A stretch of 64,000 bases of DNA, from NCBI GenBank assembly GCA_023422005.1, contig JAEZSC010000186.1, positions 65,073 to 129,072 on the forward strand, written 5' to 3'. Source of the stretch: Bacillota bacterium (lineage in GTDB: Bacteria; Bacillota; Clostridia; Christensenellales; UMGS416). A model generated the notes under the pieces. It searched no databases. It saw only the letters and a program-made list of their open reading frames with translations, and was not told the DNA's origin. Made by a program: the position numbers and the translations under genes. This document shows positions 32,603-40,464 of the stretch, piece by piece (positions within the stretch are counted from its first letter, which is position 1; every line of letters begins with the position of its first letter).

Positions 32603-33217
32603 TTATACTCCCAAACGCTTCATGATGAGATCCAGCGCTTCCGGCTGGGGCATCAGCAGCAGATGGCAGGTGACCTGATCCTCGCCGCTGTCGAAGTCTT
32701 CCTTGATGAAGAGCACATGGTCGCCCATGGCTCCAAAGAGCGCCGCAGGATAGCTCAGGATTGCCCCGACCATGTCGATGGCAATGTCCGGCGGGCTCAG
32801 GCGCACGTCCAGATCGGTGATGGTGGCCAGCGCCGCCACATAAGCCCCGGCGATGATGTTGCCGATCTCCTTGAGCGCGGACATGTCCATTTCATCGATG
32901 TTCTCGAAGCTCTGCACATCCTTGCCCAGCAGCACCCGTAGCAGTGTCACCGTGATGCGCTTGTCAAAGAGAAACATCAGCATGCCGTCCAGTTCGTTGG
33001 TCATGCCCACCAGCACGCCTACAACCTCGTTCTCCGGGCCGCCCAGGATTTCGGCTATGTTGCTGACGTGGGTGAACTGCAGCATCGGCACCGACATGTT
33101 GACGCGGTCGGTCAGGATGTCGGCCAGCGCCGTGGCGGCGTTTCCGGCGCCGATGTTGGTGATTTCCTTGATGGCGTCCATCTGGGTTGCGTTCAGGTGG
33201 AAAGACAGTTCCGCCAT
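32603..33217 (-). CDS. cheC: Chemotaxis phosphatase CheC
   Basis: A 204-residue CheC, dephosphorylates CheY-P. It has the two signature helices: EITNIGAGNAATAL (18-31, with E18 and N21) and EIGNIIAGAYVAAL (about 115-128). It is followed closely by cheD, the normal partner that stimulates it. The start ATG 33217 precedes the characteristic LSFHLNATQMDAIKEI segment. A TATATAATA block upstream on the minus strand (about 33270-33280) is a candidate -10. Confidence 0.94.
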   Translation of the reverse strand: MAELSFHLNATQMDAIKEITNIGAGNAATALADILTDRVNMSVPMLQFTHVSNIAEILGGPENEVVGVLVGMTNELDGMLMFLFDKRITVTLLRVLLGKDVQSFENIDEMDMSALKEIGNIIAGAYVAALATITDLDVRLSPPDIAIDMVGAILSYPAALFGAMGDHVLFIKEDFDSGEDQVTCHLLLMPQPEALDLIMKRLGV

Positions 33218-33356
33218 GGGCGTTGCACTCCTTTGCTGCTGCGGTCCCTCGGGCCATGTGGTGGAAGAATGTAGTTATTATATACCCACAATGGGAAGCG
33301 TTTCACGGAATTTTGTAAAATCAGCGCGAATCATGCGATAGAACAAGCGAAATTCA

Positions 33357-33384
33357 TTGCAAAAAGCGTGTTTATTGCTATAAT
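33357..33384 (+). promoter_or_regulatory. Promoter of the comFB-like gene
   Basis: TTGCAA (33357-33362), 16-base spacer and extended TGC-TATAAT (33379-33384). It is divergent from the cheC side. Confidence 0.65.
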
Positions 33385-33434
33385 GAAGAAGGCGTGGAGC
33401 CCAGTGAGAAAAGCATCGTCCAGGTGGAAGCATC

Positions 33435-33716
33435 ATGGAGGGTCTCGTGGAATACAGGCTGAAAAACCATATGGAAGACATTGTAACAAAGGCTGCCGAT
33501 TGCTACATTGCCCAGACGGACATGTGCCGCTGTGAGAAATGCCGGCTGGACGTCATGGCGCTGGCACTCAACAGGCTGGCCCCCGTCTACGTCGTTACCG
33601 AGAAGGGTGATCTGTTCGCCAGCATCGACAGCACCTATGTGCAGAATCAGGTCAACGCCGAGATCGCGGTGCTCAAAGCCATCGAGCTGGTCAGGAATTC
33701 GCCTAAGCATGAATAG
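33435..33716 (+). CDS. ComFB family protein
   Basis: A 93-residue protein with the ComFB pattern: LVEYRLKNHMEDIV, three cysteines C31, C33, C36 in MCRCEKCRLDVMALALNRLAPVYVV and a C-terminal helix with NAEIAVLKAIELVR. The family includes Bacillus ComFB from the competence operon, whose members have been described as cyclic-dinucleotide receptors. It sits divergently next to cheC-cheD, so a signalling role in motility is a fair guess. A terminator follows. Confidence 0.88.
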   Translation: MEGLVEYRLKNHMEDIVTKAADCYIAQTDMCRCEKCRLDVMALALNRLAPVYVVTEKGDLFASIDSTYVQNQVNAEIAVLKAIELVRNSPKHE

Positions 33717-33769
33717 GCTTGCCGTATTGTGCTAAGGCTGTAAAAATGTTGTAAAATCAATCTGTTTTC

Positions 33770-33805
33770 GCCGCGAACACAACCTGTTCGGCGGCTCTTT
33801 TTTTG
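33770..33805 (+). terminator. Terminator after the comFB-like gene
   Basis: GCCGCGAACA (33770-33779) and TGTTCGGCGGC (33785-33795) form a stem around CAACC, with one bulged base, followed by TCTTTTTTT. The following TTGACA box overlaps the T-run. Confidence 0.8.
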
Positions 33806-33832
33806 ACAGAACAGCTCCAGGGGTAGTAAAAT
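33803..33832 (+). promoter_or_regulatory. Promoter for the peptidoglycan-binding protein gene
   Basis: TTGACA (33803-33808), 18-base spacer and TAAAAT (33827-33832). The leader to the start codon contains GGATGC-CGGC-GCATCC and CGCGAGCC-TTCTCT-GGCTCGCG hairpins, so attenuation is possible. Confidence 0.7.
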
Positions 33833-33960
33833 AAGACAAATTCTTCAACGGATGCCGGCGCATCCTTTCGACAGGAAGGCCGCCGCGGATCCCGTACACA
33901 GCGCGAGCCTTCTCTGGCTCGCGATTTTAAGTGTGGGCTTTGCCCGCGGTGGGAGCGGTG

Positions 33961-35790
33961 ATGATGCGAATGGGTACATTTGTGAAAAAGATGTGCGTAG
34001 CGGCGGTTGCCGTAGTGTTTTTGCTGCAGCCCCTGGCTATGGCAGCGGGTACCGCGGCCGTGCGGAACACAACGGCCGCGCCGGCCTTCACCCGTACGCT
34101 GAAGCTGGGCTGTAAGGGCGCCGATGTGCAGGCGCTGCAAAAGCGTCTCAAAGATTTGGGCTATTTCAAGGCCACGGTTACGACCAATTTCGGGCCGGTG
34201 ACACTGGCTTCCGTGAAGTCCTTTCAGAAGGCCAAACATTTGACCGTGGATGGCATCGTGGGCCGCGTGACTTTCAACAAGCTTTATGCAGGCGTTCCGG
34301 GCACAGCCGCGCCCACTGCCACGGCCACGGCCACGGCCACAGCCACGCCCCAGAACACTTCCAACGCGCCGGCCTTCACCCGCACGCTGAAGCTGGGCTG
34401 CAAGGGCGCCGATGTGCAGGCGCTGCAAAAGCGGCTAAAAACTCTGGGTTATTTCAAAGCCACTGTGACGACGACCTTTGGCCCTGTGACGCTGGCCGCC
34501 GTGAAAGCCTTTCAGAAAGCCAAGCATTTGACCGCGGACGGTATCGTGGGCCGCGCGACCCACAAAGCACTGTATGCCGGAGTCTCGGCGGCACCCACAC
34601 CCACACCCACAGCCACACCCACGCCTGCGCCCACGGCCACTCCCGGGAAGAATACCCCGGGTGTGCCGGCCTTCACCCGCACGCTGAAGCTGGGCTGCAA
34701 AGGCGCTGACGTGCAGGCGCTGCAGCAACGGCTCAAGACCCTGGGTTACTTTAAGGCCTCGGTGACGACGACCTTCGGGCCTGTGACGCTGGCCGCAGTG
34801 AAGGCTTTTCAGAAGGCAAAGCATCTGACCGCGGACGGCATCGTGGGCCGCGTGACCCATAACGCGCTTTGCGCCGGCGCCCGGCCCTCTGCCACGCCCA
34901 CTCCCGCGGCGTCTGCCACGGCCGCTCCCACGGCCAGCGCCTATGCCTACGGCCGCCTGCAAAACCAGACGGCGCTCAAGACGGGCTGCAGTGGCAGCGA
35001 CGTGCGCGACCTGCAGATGGCGCTCAAGCAGAAGGGATTCTTCAACGCCGAAATAACCGGTAATTTTGAAACGCTGACCAGGGAGGCCGTGATGAAGTTC
35101 CAGCGCTCCGTGGGCCTGGATACCGACGGCATCGCCGGCAACTATACGCTCTCGGCGCTCTATTCGCTGCTCAACCCGCCGGATCTTTCCACGATCCATC
35201 CCTGGCCGGACCTGTCGCAGGCCGCCCAGTGGGCCGCTCTGCCGGTGGAGAAGCTGACCTGGGCCGACGCCGATCGCTCGGCCTTCCCCAGACGCAGCGA
35301 AGCCGTGGTCGTGGATGTGCTCACGGGCTATACCCTGTACATCCGACGCACCGGAGGCACGCTGCACGCCGACGTGGAGACGGTTGCCCCGTTGGACACC
35401 GCCACCCTTTTCAAGACCGCCGGCAACTTCTCGTGGAACCGGCGGGCCATTTGGGTCATCGTGAACGGCCGCCGGCTGGCCGCTTCGATGAACTGCATGC
35501 CCCACGGCTATGATTCCATCGCCGGCAACGACATGAAGGGGCAGTTCTGCATCCACTTCGTCAATTCCCGCACCCATGGCGGCAACCGTGTGGACCCTGA
35601 CCACCAGGAAGCCATCGAGGTGGCCTTTACGACGGTGATGACGCCGCCTACGCCAACGCCTACTTCCACGCCTAAGGCTTCACCCACGAAAACACCTAAG
35701 GCTACCACTTCGACCAAGACCACGGCGACGCCCAAGGCTTCACCTTCGCCGACTTCTACGTTCACGGAGTATCCGGCTACGATCACCTGA
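33961..35790 (+). CDS. Secreted protein with four peptidoglycan-binding domains
   Basis: A 609-residue secreted protein. A signal peptide (1-29) precedes three nearly identical PG_binding_1 domains (about 34090-34290, 34370-34580, 34665-34875) and a fourth, more divergent one (34960-35170). Thr/Pro/Ala linkers (TATATATATP, TPTPTATPTP) separate them. The C-terminal domain (35220-35640) ends in GQFCIHFVNSRTHGGNRVDPDHQEAI with a Cys-His pattern that could be a variant L,D-transpeptidase-like or hydrolase domain; its family is not recognised. A Thr/Pro/Lys-rich tail closes the protein. The ATG at 33961 was chosen over 33931 because GGGAG sits just upstream. A terminator follows. Confidence 0.8.
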   Translation: MMRMGTFVKKMCVAAVAVVFLLQPLAMAAGTAAVRNTTAAPAFTRTLKLGCKGADVQALQKRLKDLGYFKATVTTNFGPVTLASVKSFQKAKHLTVDGIVGRVTFNKLYAGVPGTAAPTATATATATATPQNTSNAPAFTRTLKLGCKGADVQALQKRLKTLGYFKATVTTTFGPVTLAAVKAFQKAKHLTADGIVGRATHKALYAGVSAAPTPTPTATPTPAPTATPGKNTPGVPAFTRTLKLGCKGADVQALQQRLKTLGYFKASVTTTFGPVTLAAVKAFQKAKHLTADGIVGRVTHNALCAGARPSATPTPAASATAAPTASAYAYGRLQNQTALKTGCSGSDVRDLQMALKQKGFFNAEITGNFETLTREAVMKFQRSVGLDTDGIAGNYTLSALYSLLNPPDLSTIHPWPDLSQAAQWAALPVEKLTWADADRSAFPRRSEAVVVDVLTGYTLYIRRTGGTLHADVETVAPLDTATLFKTAGNFSWNRRAIWVIVNGRRLAASMNCMPHGYDSIAGNDMKGQFCIHFVNSRTHGGNRVDPDHQEAIEVAFTTVMTPPTPTPTSTPKASPTKTPKATTSTKTTATPKASPSPTSTFTEYPATIT

Positions 35791-36099
35791 TGATAAAATT
35801 TCCATTCTTTCGCGGTTGTCACCATCGGTGTCAGCCGCGTTTTTTATGCAATTCATGTCGGTTTTTTGGCTTTCAATTGCGTCGCAGAAAAAATAATGGG
35901 CATTCTAAATGCGAACAGGATGGCACAGCAACCCAGTGCCAATTTTTGCCTTCCATTTTTATGCATCAAAGCTGGCCAGCGGACAAAGACTTTTAATCTG
36001 ACAGTTGCTTCATCGCCACTCAAGTATCGGCATCGTCGCTTTTCGTCTGCCGGGCAAAATATTGTTGTCGTAGCGCGCCCAAAAAAGCGGAGGTGTGTA
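35791..36099. other. Non-coding leader of the DUF2680-like gene
   Basis: Terminator of the previous gene, then about 250 bases with no gene recognised and no clear riboswitch. The stretch is lower in GC than the flanking genes. Confidence 0.5.
35811..35846 (+). terminator. Terminator after the peptidoglycan-binding protein
   Basis: CGCGG and CCGCG flank imperfect inner pairing (TTGTCACC with GGTGTCAG), followed by TTTTTT. It starts 21 bases after the stop codon. Confidence 0.8.
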
Positions 36100-36651
36100 A
36101 TGAAGAGATGGGCACGTATTGTTATTTTGTCATTCGCGATGATGTTGGCCGGCGGAACGCTGGCGATGGCCGCAGGCGGCATGACCGACATTGAGCAAAA
36201 ATGGCTGACGTTCCGAAAGGCAGTTGCAGCTCAACAGGTCAAAGACGGTATTCTGACCGCTCAACAGGCCGAAAGCCAGCTGGCAGAACTGGAGGATAGG
36301 CTGAAGGGCGAAGGCGACAGCGTATATGAGAGGTTCGCCAAGCACTTCAGCCTGGATGGCAAAAGCAAACGCGAGCGGGGCCGGGAAGGCACCATCGTCA
36401 GGCTTTATGCCAAACTGACCAACAGGGACGAATCTGCCGTAAAGCAAGCTTGTGAAAAAGACGGCATCACCGTGTGGGAATTGGCCCGCCGGGAAGGACA
36501 CAGCGAACATCTCAGGCAACAGGTGCTAAGTCTCGCCTCGGACAACCTGGGCAGGAAAGTCGCCCAAGGAGTGATGACGCAGGAGCAGCGGGAGGAAGCA
36601 TTGAAAAAAATCGCTGAATCGCTGCAAAGCGCAGAGCCCAATCTGGCCTAG
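36100..36651 (+). CDS. Secreted DUF2680-like protein
   Basis: A 183-residue protein with a signal peptide (1-25, ending AMA) and a helical body with repeated motifs of the type (K/Q)VKDGILTAQQAES and VAQGVMTQEQREEALKKI. This is the pattern of DUF2680 proteins of Clostridia. The start ATG 36100 is preceded by GCGGAGGTG. It ends before a terminator. The function of this family is unknown. Confidence 0.65.
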   Translation: MKRWARIVILSFAMMLAGGTLAMAAGGMTDIEQKWLTFRKAVAAQQVKDGILTAQQAESQLAELEDRLKGEGDSVYERFAKHFSLDGKSKRERGREGTIVRLYAKLTNRDESAVKQACEKDGITVWELARREGHSEHLRQQVLSLASDNLGRKVAQGVMTQEQREEALKKIAESLQSAEPNLA

Positions 36652-36691
36652 GAACATGAGAGGCAATCAAACGTTCTAGACTAATCTGAAT

Positions 36692-36739
36692 CAGGAACAC
36701 CAGGGAGCGCTGCGACATACCTGGCTGTTCCTGTTTTTT
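36692..36739 (+). terminator. Terminator after the DUF2680-like gene
   Basis: CAGGAACACCAGG pairs with CCTGGCTGTTCCTG (one bulge), followed by TTTTTT. It starts 40 bases after the stop codon. Confidence 0.8.
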
Positions 36740-36929
36740 CGCGCGTTGGCACGCGCTTTCGCCTGCGGCGCTCATGCGCCTTGGCGATTTGGGACGACTT
36801 GTACTCGGAATTTTCTTATCGCCTGCCGCGCAGGTCGCCAGGCGATATTTGACCTTTGCGACTCATATTTAGCTCTTTGAAACGTCATTACACCTGAGGG
36901 TGGGTTCTTTCGACTTGCTTATAATAGCG

Positions 36930-36996
36930 TTCTGTTTCCTCCCGTCGTCTCGCCTGCGGGCGACCGGGAATCTGCAAGCAGATTCCCTGACTGGCT
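36930..36996. repeat. Dispersed repeat family E, copy 2
   Basis: CCTCCCGTCGTCTCGCCTGC, GGGCGACCGGGAATCTGC, AAGCAGATTCCCTGACTGGC. It is the inverted relative of 16663-16723, with a different central hairpin. Confidence 0.7.
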
Positions 36997-37139
36997 GAAC
37001 CGCTGGTCGGCAGGCGCAACCCTTCTCATACAAGGTTTGGCATCGAAGATGAAGATTTTGCTCTGTTCAAATGTTGAGCACATTGCTAAAATGGCGTTGC
37101 CGGCCCAAGTTATGGGCAGTGACACAAGGAGGAACCATC

Positions 37140-37787
37140 ATGTTCTTTGAACCCAACAGCAAGATCGTCATCATGGGTGATTCCATCACCGATTGCGGCC
37201 GTACCCAGCCCGTGGGCGAGGGTCTTTTCAACGCCTATGGCAGTGGCTGGGTCAACCTGATCGTGGGGCAGTTTGGCGCCGTGTACCCCGAGCGGCGCCT
37301 GCGCGTGGTCAATATGGGTACGTCCGGCAACACCGTGCGCGATTTGAAAGACCGCTGGCAGCGGGACGTCTTTGATCAAAAGCCCGACTATGTGGCCGTG
37401 ATGATCGGCACCAACGACGTGTGGCGTCAGTTCGATCTGCCGCTGCAGACGGAAGCCCATGTCTATGAGGATGAATACGAGAGCACGCTGGACACTCTGG
37501 TGGCGCAGACGCTGCCCCGCGTCAAGGGCATGGTTTTGCTGACGCCTTTTTATATGGAGCCTCAACGCGCCGACGCCATGCGTGCCGCCATGGACCGCTA
37601 TGGAGACATCGTGCGCCGCATCGCCCAAAAGCATGGCACGCTGTTCGTGGATACGCAGGCTGCTTTTGAGCCGGTGCTCGCCCATATGCATTCGGCGGCC
37701 ATCGGGTGGGATCGCGTGCATCCCAATATCATCGGGCATACGGTGATTGCAAAGGCTTTCTTGAAAGCTGTGGGGTTTGAGGGATAG
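37140..37787 (+). CDS. SGNH/GDSL hydrolase
   Basis: A 215-residue SGNH hydrolase of the lysophospholipase L1 type. Block I IVIMGDSITDCGR (10-22, S of GDS), block II GTSGNTVRDL (glycine oxyanion hole), block III MIGTNDVW (N) and block V DRVHPNIIGH (D and H). No signal peptide. ATG 37140 has AAGGAGGA upstream. It is the commonest type of esterase of this class; the substrate is unknown. Confidence 0.92.
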   Translation: MFFEPNSKIVIMGDSITDCGRTQPVGEGLFNAYGSGWVNLIVGQFGAVYPERRLRVVNMGTSGNTVRDLKDRWQRDVFDQKPDYVAVMIGTNDVWRQFDLPLQTEAHVYEDEYESTLDTLVAQTLPRVKGMVLLTPFYMEPQRADAMRAAMDRYGDIVRRIAQKHGTLFVDTQAAFEPVLAHMHSAAIGWDRVHPNIIGHTVIAKAFLKAVGFEG

Positions 37788-37801
37788 ACTCAGGATTTCG
37801 C

Positions 37802-37856
37802 GCCGTTGGGCGCGACCAAAGGTCTCCGATCGCCCTTTGGAAACCTTCGGACCCAT
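37802..37856 (+). repeat. Dispersed repeat family A, copy 3
   Basis: GTTGGGCGCGACCAAAGGTC, TCCGATCGCCCTTTGGAAAC, CTTCGGACCCATA. Same orientation as 8578. Confidence 0.8.
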
Positions 37857-37881
37857 ACATTGATGGTGTGTAGGGTTTGTT

Positions 37882-37932
37882 GGTAGTGGTTGTTGCCGAC
37901 GGCGGATTTATTCCGCCGAGGAACTCCGAGCC
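37882..37932. repeat. Dispersed repeat family D, copy 1
   Basis: GTTGTTGCCGACGGCGGATT, TATTCCGCCGAGGAACTCC. Its relative is at 54701-54745 (TTGCCGATGGCGGATTAACT, CCGCCGAGGAAACC). Confidence 0.75.
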
Positions 37933-38015
37933 CAGACAGACGTAGGCACTGAAACCCGCCGGCAGGCGGTCCATCGAACCTTAAACAGCCAATATGGGAT
38001 GGTCAGACAAGCGAA

Positions 38016-38041
38016 GGCCCGGCGACAGTTATCGCCGGGCC
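38016..38041 (-). terminator. Hairpin downstream of the DUF1002 gene
   Basis: GGCCCGGCGA pairs with TCGCCGGGCC around CAGTTA, 70 bases past the stop codon of the minus-strand gene. No T-run follows on the minus side. Confidence 0.5.
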
Positions 38042-38110
38042 GAACTGTGACCAAAATGCAAGTTGTCTAGATGGCGCTTGATGCAGCAGCATCAAGCGCG
38101 AAAACAGGTG

Positions 38111-38977
38111 TTAGCCGAATATTGATGCGAACCAGTTCTTCACCGCGCTCCAGGTGTTGGCAATCCAGCCGCCCACGCCGGAGGCATCCTTTTGCAGCTT
38201 TTCTACCTTTTCAGCCAGGGCCTGGAACTGGCGCGCCTGCTCCAGCAGCTTGGTGGGGTCTATGTTCATCTGCGACATGCGGATCAGCAGATCGGTGATC
38301 TGGTCCACCTGGGCGTCGGTCAGTTCCACGTTGTTGTCCTTGGCCGTCTGCACGACCAAGGCGCGCACCTCGTCGCGGCTTTTGCCCTTGATGTGCTCCA
38401 GGGCGGTTTTGAGCTCGCCGATCAGGCGCGTGGCCTCGTCGGAGCCCAGCATTTCGGCCAGATCGCCGGTCAGCGCCAGTTCATCGCCGGCGATGGTCTT
38501 GGCGTCCTGGCTCAGTTCCTCGCCGGTGATTGCCTCATAAGCCTTGTAGATGCCGGCCAGCGCCGCGGTGCCGCTCACCTTCACGGGGGAGGCCACCTTG
38601 ATGTTGGCGTCATTCACGCCGGCTGTCGTCAGCGCGGCGATGTACATGTCCGATGTGACCCACGTGATGTTCTTGGTGTCCACCTTGAGGCCGGAGCCCT
38701 CCGACGTGGATTCGATGTAGATGCTGGAAAGCGACCTTGTGCCGATCTTTTCCGCCGGCACGGATTTGCCCAAATAGGCTTTTTCCTCATCGATGGTGAC
38801 GGTCAGCGTCTCCACGGCGTTTTCCTGTACGTCGAAAAAATTGCGTACGGTCTTTTTCTGCAGTTCGGTCAGGTCCGCGCCGTACACGATGCGCGACTGG
38901 CCGTCGGCCAGCGCGGGTACGGCCAGCATCAGCGTGCACAGCAGCAGCGAAACCGCCGAAAATACGATCTTTTTCAT
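38111..38977 (-). CDS. Secreted DUF1002 protein
   Basis: A 288-residue DUF1002 protein with signal peptide (MKKIVFSAVSLLLCTLMLAV, 1-25). The family pattern is IVYGADLTELQKKTV, the Ala/Gly-rich KVSGTAALAGIYKAYEAITGEELS and a final WSAVKNWFASIFG. The conserved family is found in Clostridia and Bacilli and has no known function. The ATG at 38977 follows AAAGGAGGATACC. Confidence 0.88.
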   Translation of the reverse strand: MKKIVFSAVSLLLCTLMLAVPALADGQSRIVYGADLTELQKKTVRNFFDVQENAVETLTVTIDEEKAYLGKSVPAEKIGTRSLSSIYIESTSEGSGLKVDTKNITWVTSDMYIAALTTAGVNDANIKVASPVKVSGTAALAGIYKAYEAITGEELSQDAKTIAGDELALTGDLAEMLGSDEATRLIGELKTALEHIKGKSRDEVRALVVQTAKDNNVELTDAQVDQITDLLIRMSQMNIDPTKLLEQARQFQALAEKVEKLQKDASGVGGWIANTWSAVKNWFASIFG

Positions 38978-39302
38978 GTGGTATCCTCCTTTTGTAAATG
39001 ATGGTTTCTCCTGGCAGGTGGCTGCCTTTCAATGGATAAGCCCTCCAGCGGGGCGCGCTGAAAGGCTTATTTGTTTTCTTTCTTATATTTTATCAATTGG
39101 AGCGGCCGGAGTAAAGCGATTCGACAAAACCGAGCCGGTTGGCAACAAGTTTTGCATTTGGTATTGAGATGCCAATTATGTATTGCACTCTTTTAATTGG
39201 CATCTCGCGGTAATCGGCCTCAAATGCCGGTTTCGCCTGCTCCACCGATAAAACCGCACGAAGGAAGTGCAATGTTTATTCGGTGAAGCAATAATTGCTG
39301 CC
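38978..39302. other. Non-coding stretch with hairpins
   Basis: No gene was recognised. An ATAAGCC/GGCTTAT pair flanks a GC-rich loop near 39039-39071, and a perfect 13-bp inverted repeat lies at 39166-39206. Confidence 0.55.
39166..39206. repeat. Perfect 13-bp inverted repeat
   Basis: GAGATGCCAATTA (39166-39178) and TAATTGGCATCTC (39194-39206) are exact complements with a 15-base spacer. It lies 96 bases past the amidohydrolase stop codon and about 190 bases upstream of the DUF1002 start, so it could be an operator or an mRNA end. Confidence 0.6.
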
Positions 39303-40448
39303 TTATGCCCGGCAGAACACCTCGCGGCCATCGATGAACACGCGCTGGGTCTTCACGCGGAAATCCAGCGGGTTGCCGTCGAACAGCGCGATGTCAGCGT
39401 CCTTGCCCGCCTCCAGGCTGCCCACGCGGTCGGCGATGCCCACGATGCGGGCAGCGTTTATCGTGATGGCCTTGAGCGCCGTGCGCTCATCCAGCCCTTC
39501 GCGCACGGCCAGCGCTGCGGTCACCGGCAGGTACTGCAGCGGGATCACCGGGTGGTCGGTCATCAGCGCGAATTCGATGCCGGCCTGGGCCAGCTTGCGG
39601 GGCGCCTCGTAGGTCAGGTTGCGCAGCTCGATCTTGCTGCGTTCGCTGAGCAGCGGCCCCAGTATCACCTTGACGCCGTCTCGCTTTAGGTGCTCGGCGA
39701 TCAGATAACCCTCGGTGCAGTGTTCGATGGAATAGTCGATGCCGAACTCCCGGGCGATGCGCACGGCGGTCAGGATGTCGTCGGCGCGGTGGGCGTGGAT
39801 CTTCATCGGAACCTTGCCCTCCAGCACCCAGCCCAGCGCTTCCAGCTTCAGGTCCCGGTCGGGCTGCTTGTCGGTGCCCTGCTTCTTGCGGTATTCATCG
39901 GCGGCCACCAGCGCTTCACGCAGCGTGGCCGCTGTGGCCATGCGCGTGGAGGGCGACTTCTTCTGGTCGTGATACACCCTCTTCGGGTTTTCGCCGAAGG
40001 CGGCCTTTAGGGCCAGCGGGGCCTTTAGTACCATGTCGTCGATGCGGTCGCCGTAAGTCTTGACGGCGGCGAACTGCCCGCCCAGCACATTGGCGCTGCC
40101 GGGGCCGGTGCAGGCTGTCGTGATGCCGGCTTCCCGCGCCTCGCGGAAGCATGGGTCCACCGGGTTGATGGCATCGATGGCCCGCAGGTGCGGCGTGACC
40201 GGGTCGGTGTCCTCGTTGCCGTCGGCGCCCTCGAAGCCCATGCCGTCTTCCCACATGCCCAGGTGGCAGTGGGCGTCTATGAAGCCCGGCAGCGCCCATA
40301 GGCCAGCGGCGTCCAAGGTCGCGGTGCCCTCGGGCATGGGCAGGTCCACGCCGACAGCGCGGATCTTGCCGCCGTCGATCAGAATGTCGCCGCGCTCGTA
40401 GTCGGCGTCGGCCATGGTCAGTATCCTGGCGTTTCGAATCAGATACAT
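39303..40448 (-). CDS. Amidohydrolase (imidazolonepropionase-like)
   Basis: A 381-residue metal-dependent amidohydrolase. Metal ligand region is FIDAHCHLGMWEDG (HxH, about 58-60), then KIHAHRADDILTAV, EHCTEGY and a TDHPV (D of the final ligand). The C terminus has GKDADIALFDGNPLDFRV, the usual composite domain ending. Start ATG 40448 has GGGAGGAA upstream. It is the last gene of a minus-strand operon behind the serine hydrolase (16-base gap). Confidence 0.9.
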   Translation of the reverse strand: MYLIRNARILTMADADYERGDILIDGGKIRAVGVDLPMPEGTATLDAAGLWALPGFIDAHCHLGMWEDGMGFEGADGNEDTDPVTPHLRAIDAINPVDPCFREAREAGITTACTGPGSANVLGGQFAAVKTYGDRIDDMVLKAPLALKAAFGENPKRVYHDQKKSPSTRMATAATLREALVAADEYRKKQGTDKQPDRDLKLEALGWVLEGKVPMKIHAHRADDILTAVRIAREFGIDYSIEHCTEGYLIAEHLKRDGVKVILGPLLSERSKIELRNLTYEAPRKLAQAGIEFALMTDHPVIPLQYLPVTAALAVREGLDERTALKAITINAARIVGIADRVGSLEAGKDADIALFDGNPLDFRVKTQRVFIDGREVFCRA

Positions 40449-40464
40449 GTGTTCCTCCCAACGT

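Larger units (their letters stand above)
36652..37139. other. Non-coding stretch with terminator and repeats
   Basis: Terminator at 36692-36739, family C/G piece GCGCCTTGGCGATT near 36770-36790 and family E repeat at 36930-36996. No gene was recognised. Several TTGACTT or TGCTAAAAT motifs near 37085-37095 could be the promoter of the following hydrolase but no pair is convincing. Confidence 0.55.
37788..38110. other. Non-coding stretch with two repeats and a hairpin
   Basis: Family A repeat (37802-37856), family D repeat (37882-37932) and a hairpin (38016-38041). No gene was recognised. Confidence 0.6.

Noticed and set aside
33840..33960. c-di-AMP or c-di-GMP riboswitch upstream of the peptidoglycan-binding protein
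   Set aside because: Only two simple hairpins; the conserved blocks of ydaO or GEMM elements are not seen.
35850..36095. A riboswitch or small gene before the DUF2680-like gene
   Set aside because: No conserved riboswitch blocks, and open frames in the region have neither ribosome site nor recognisable protein features.
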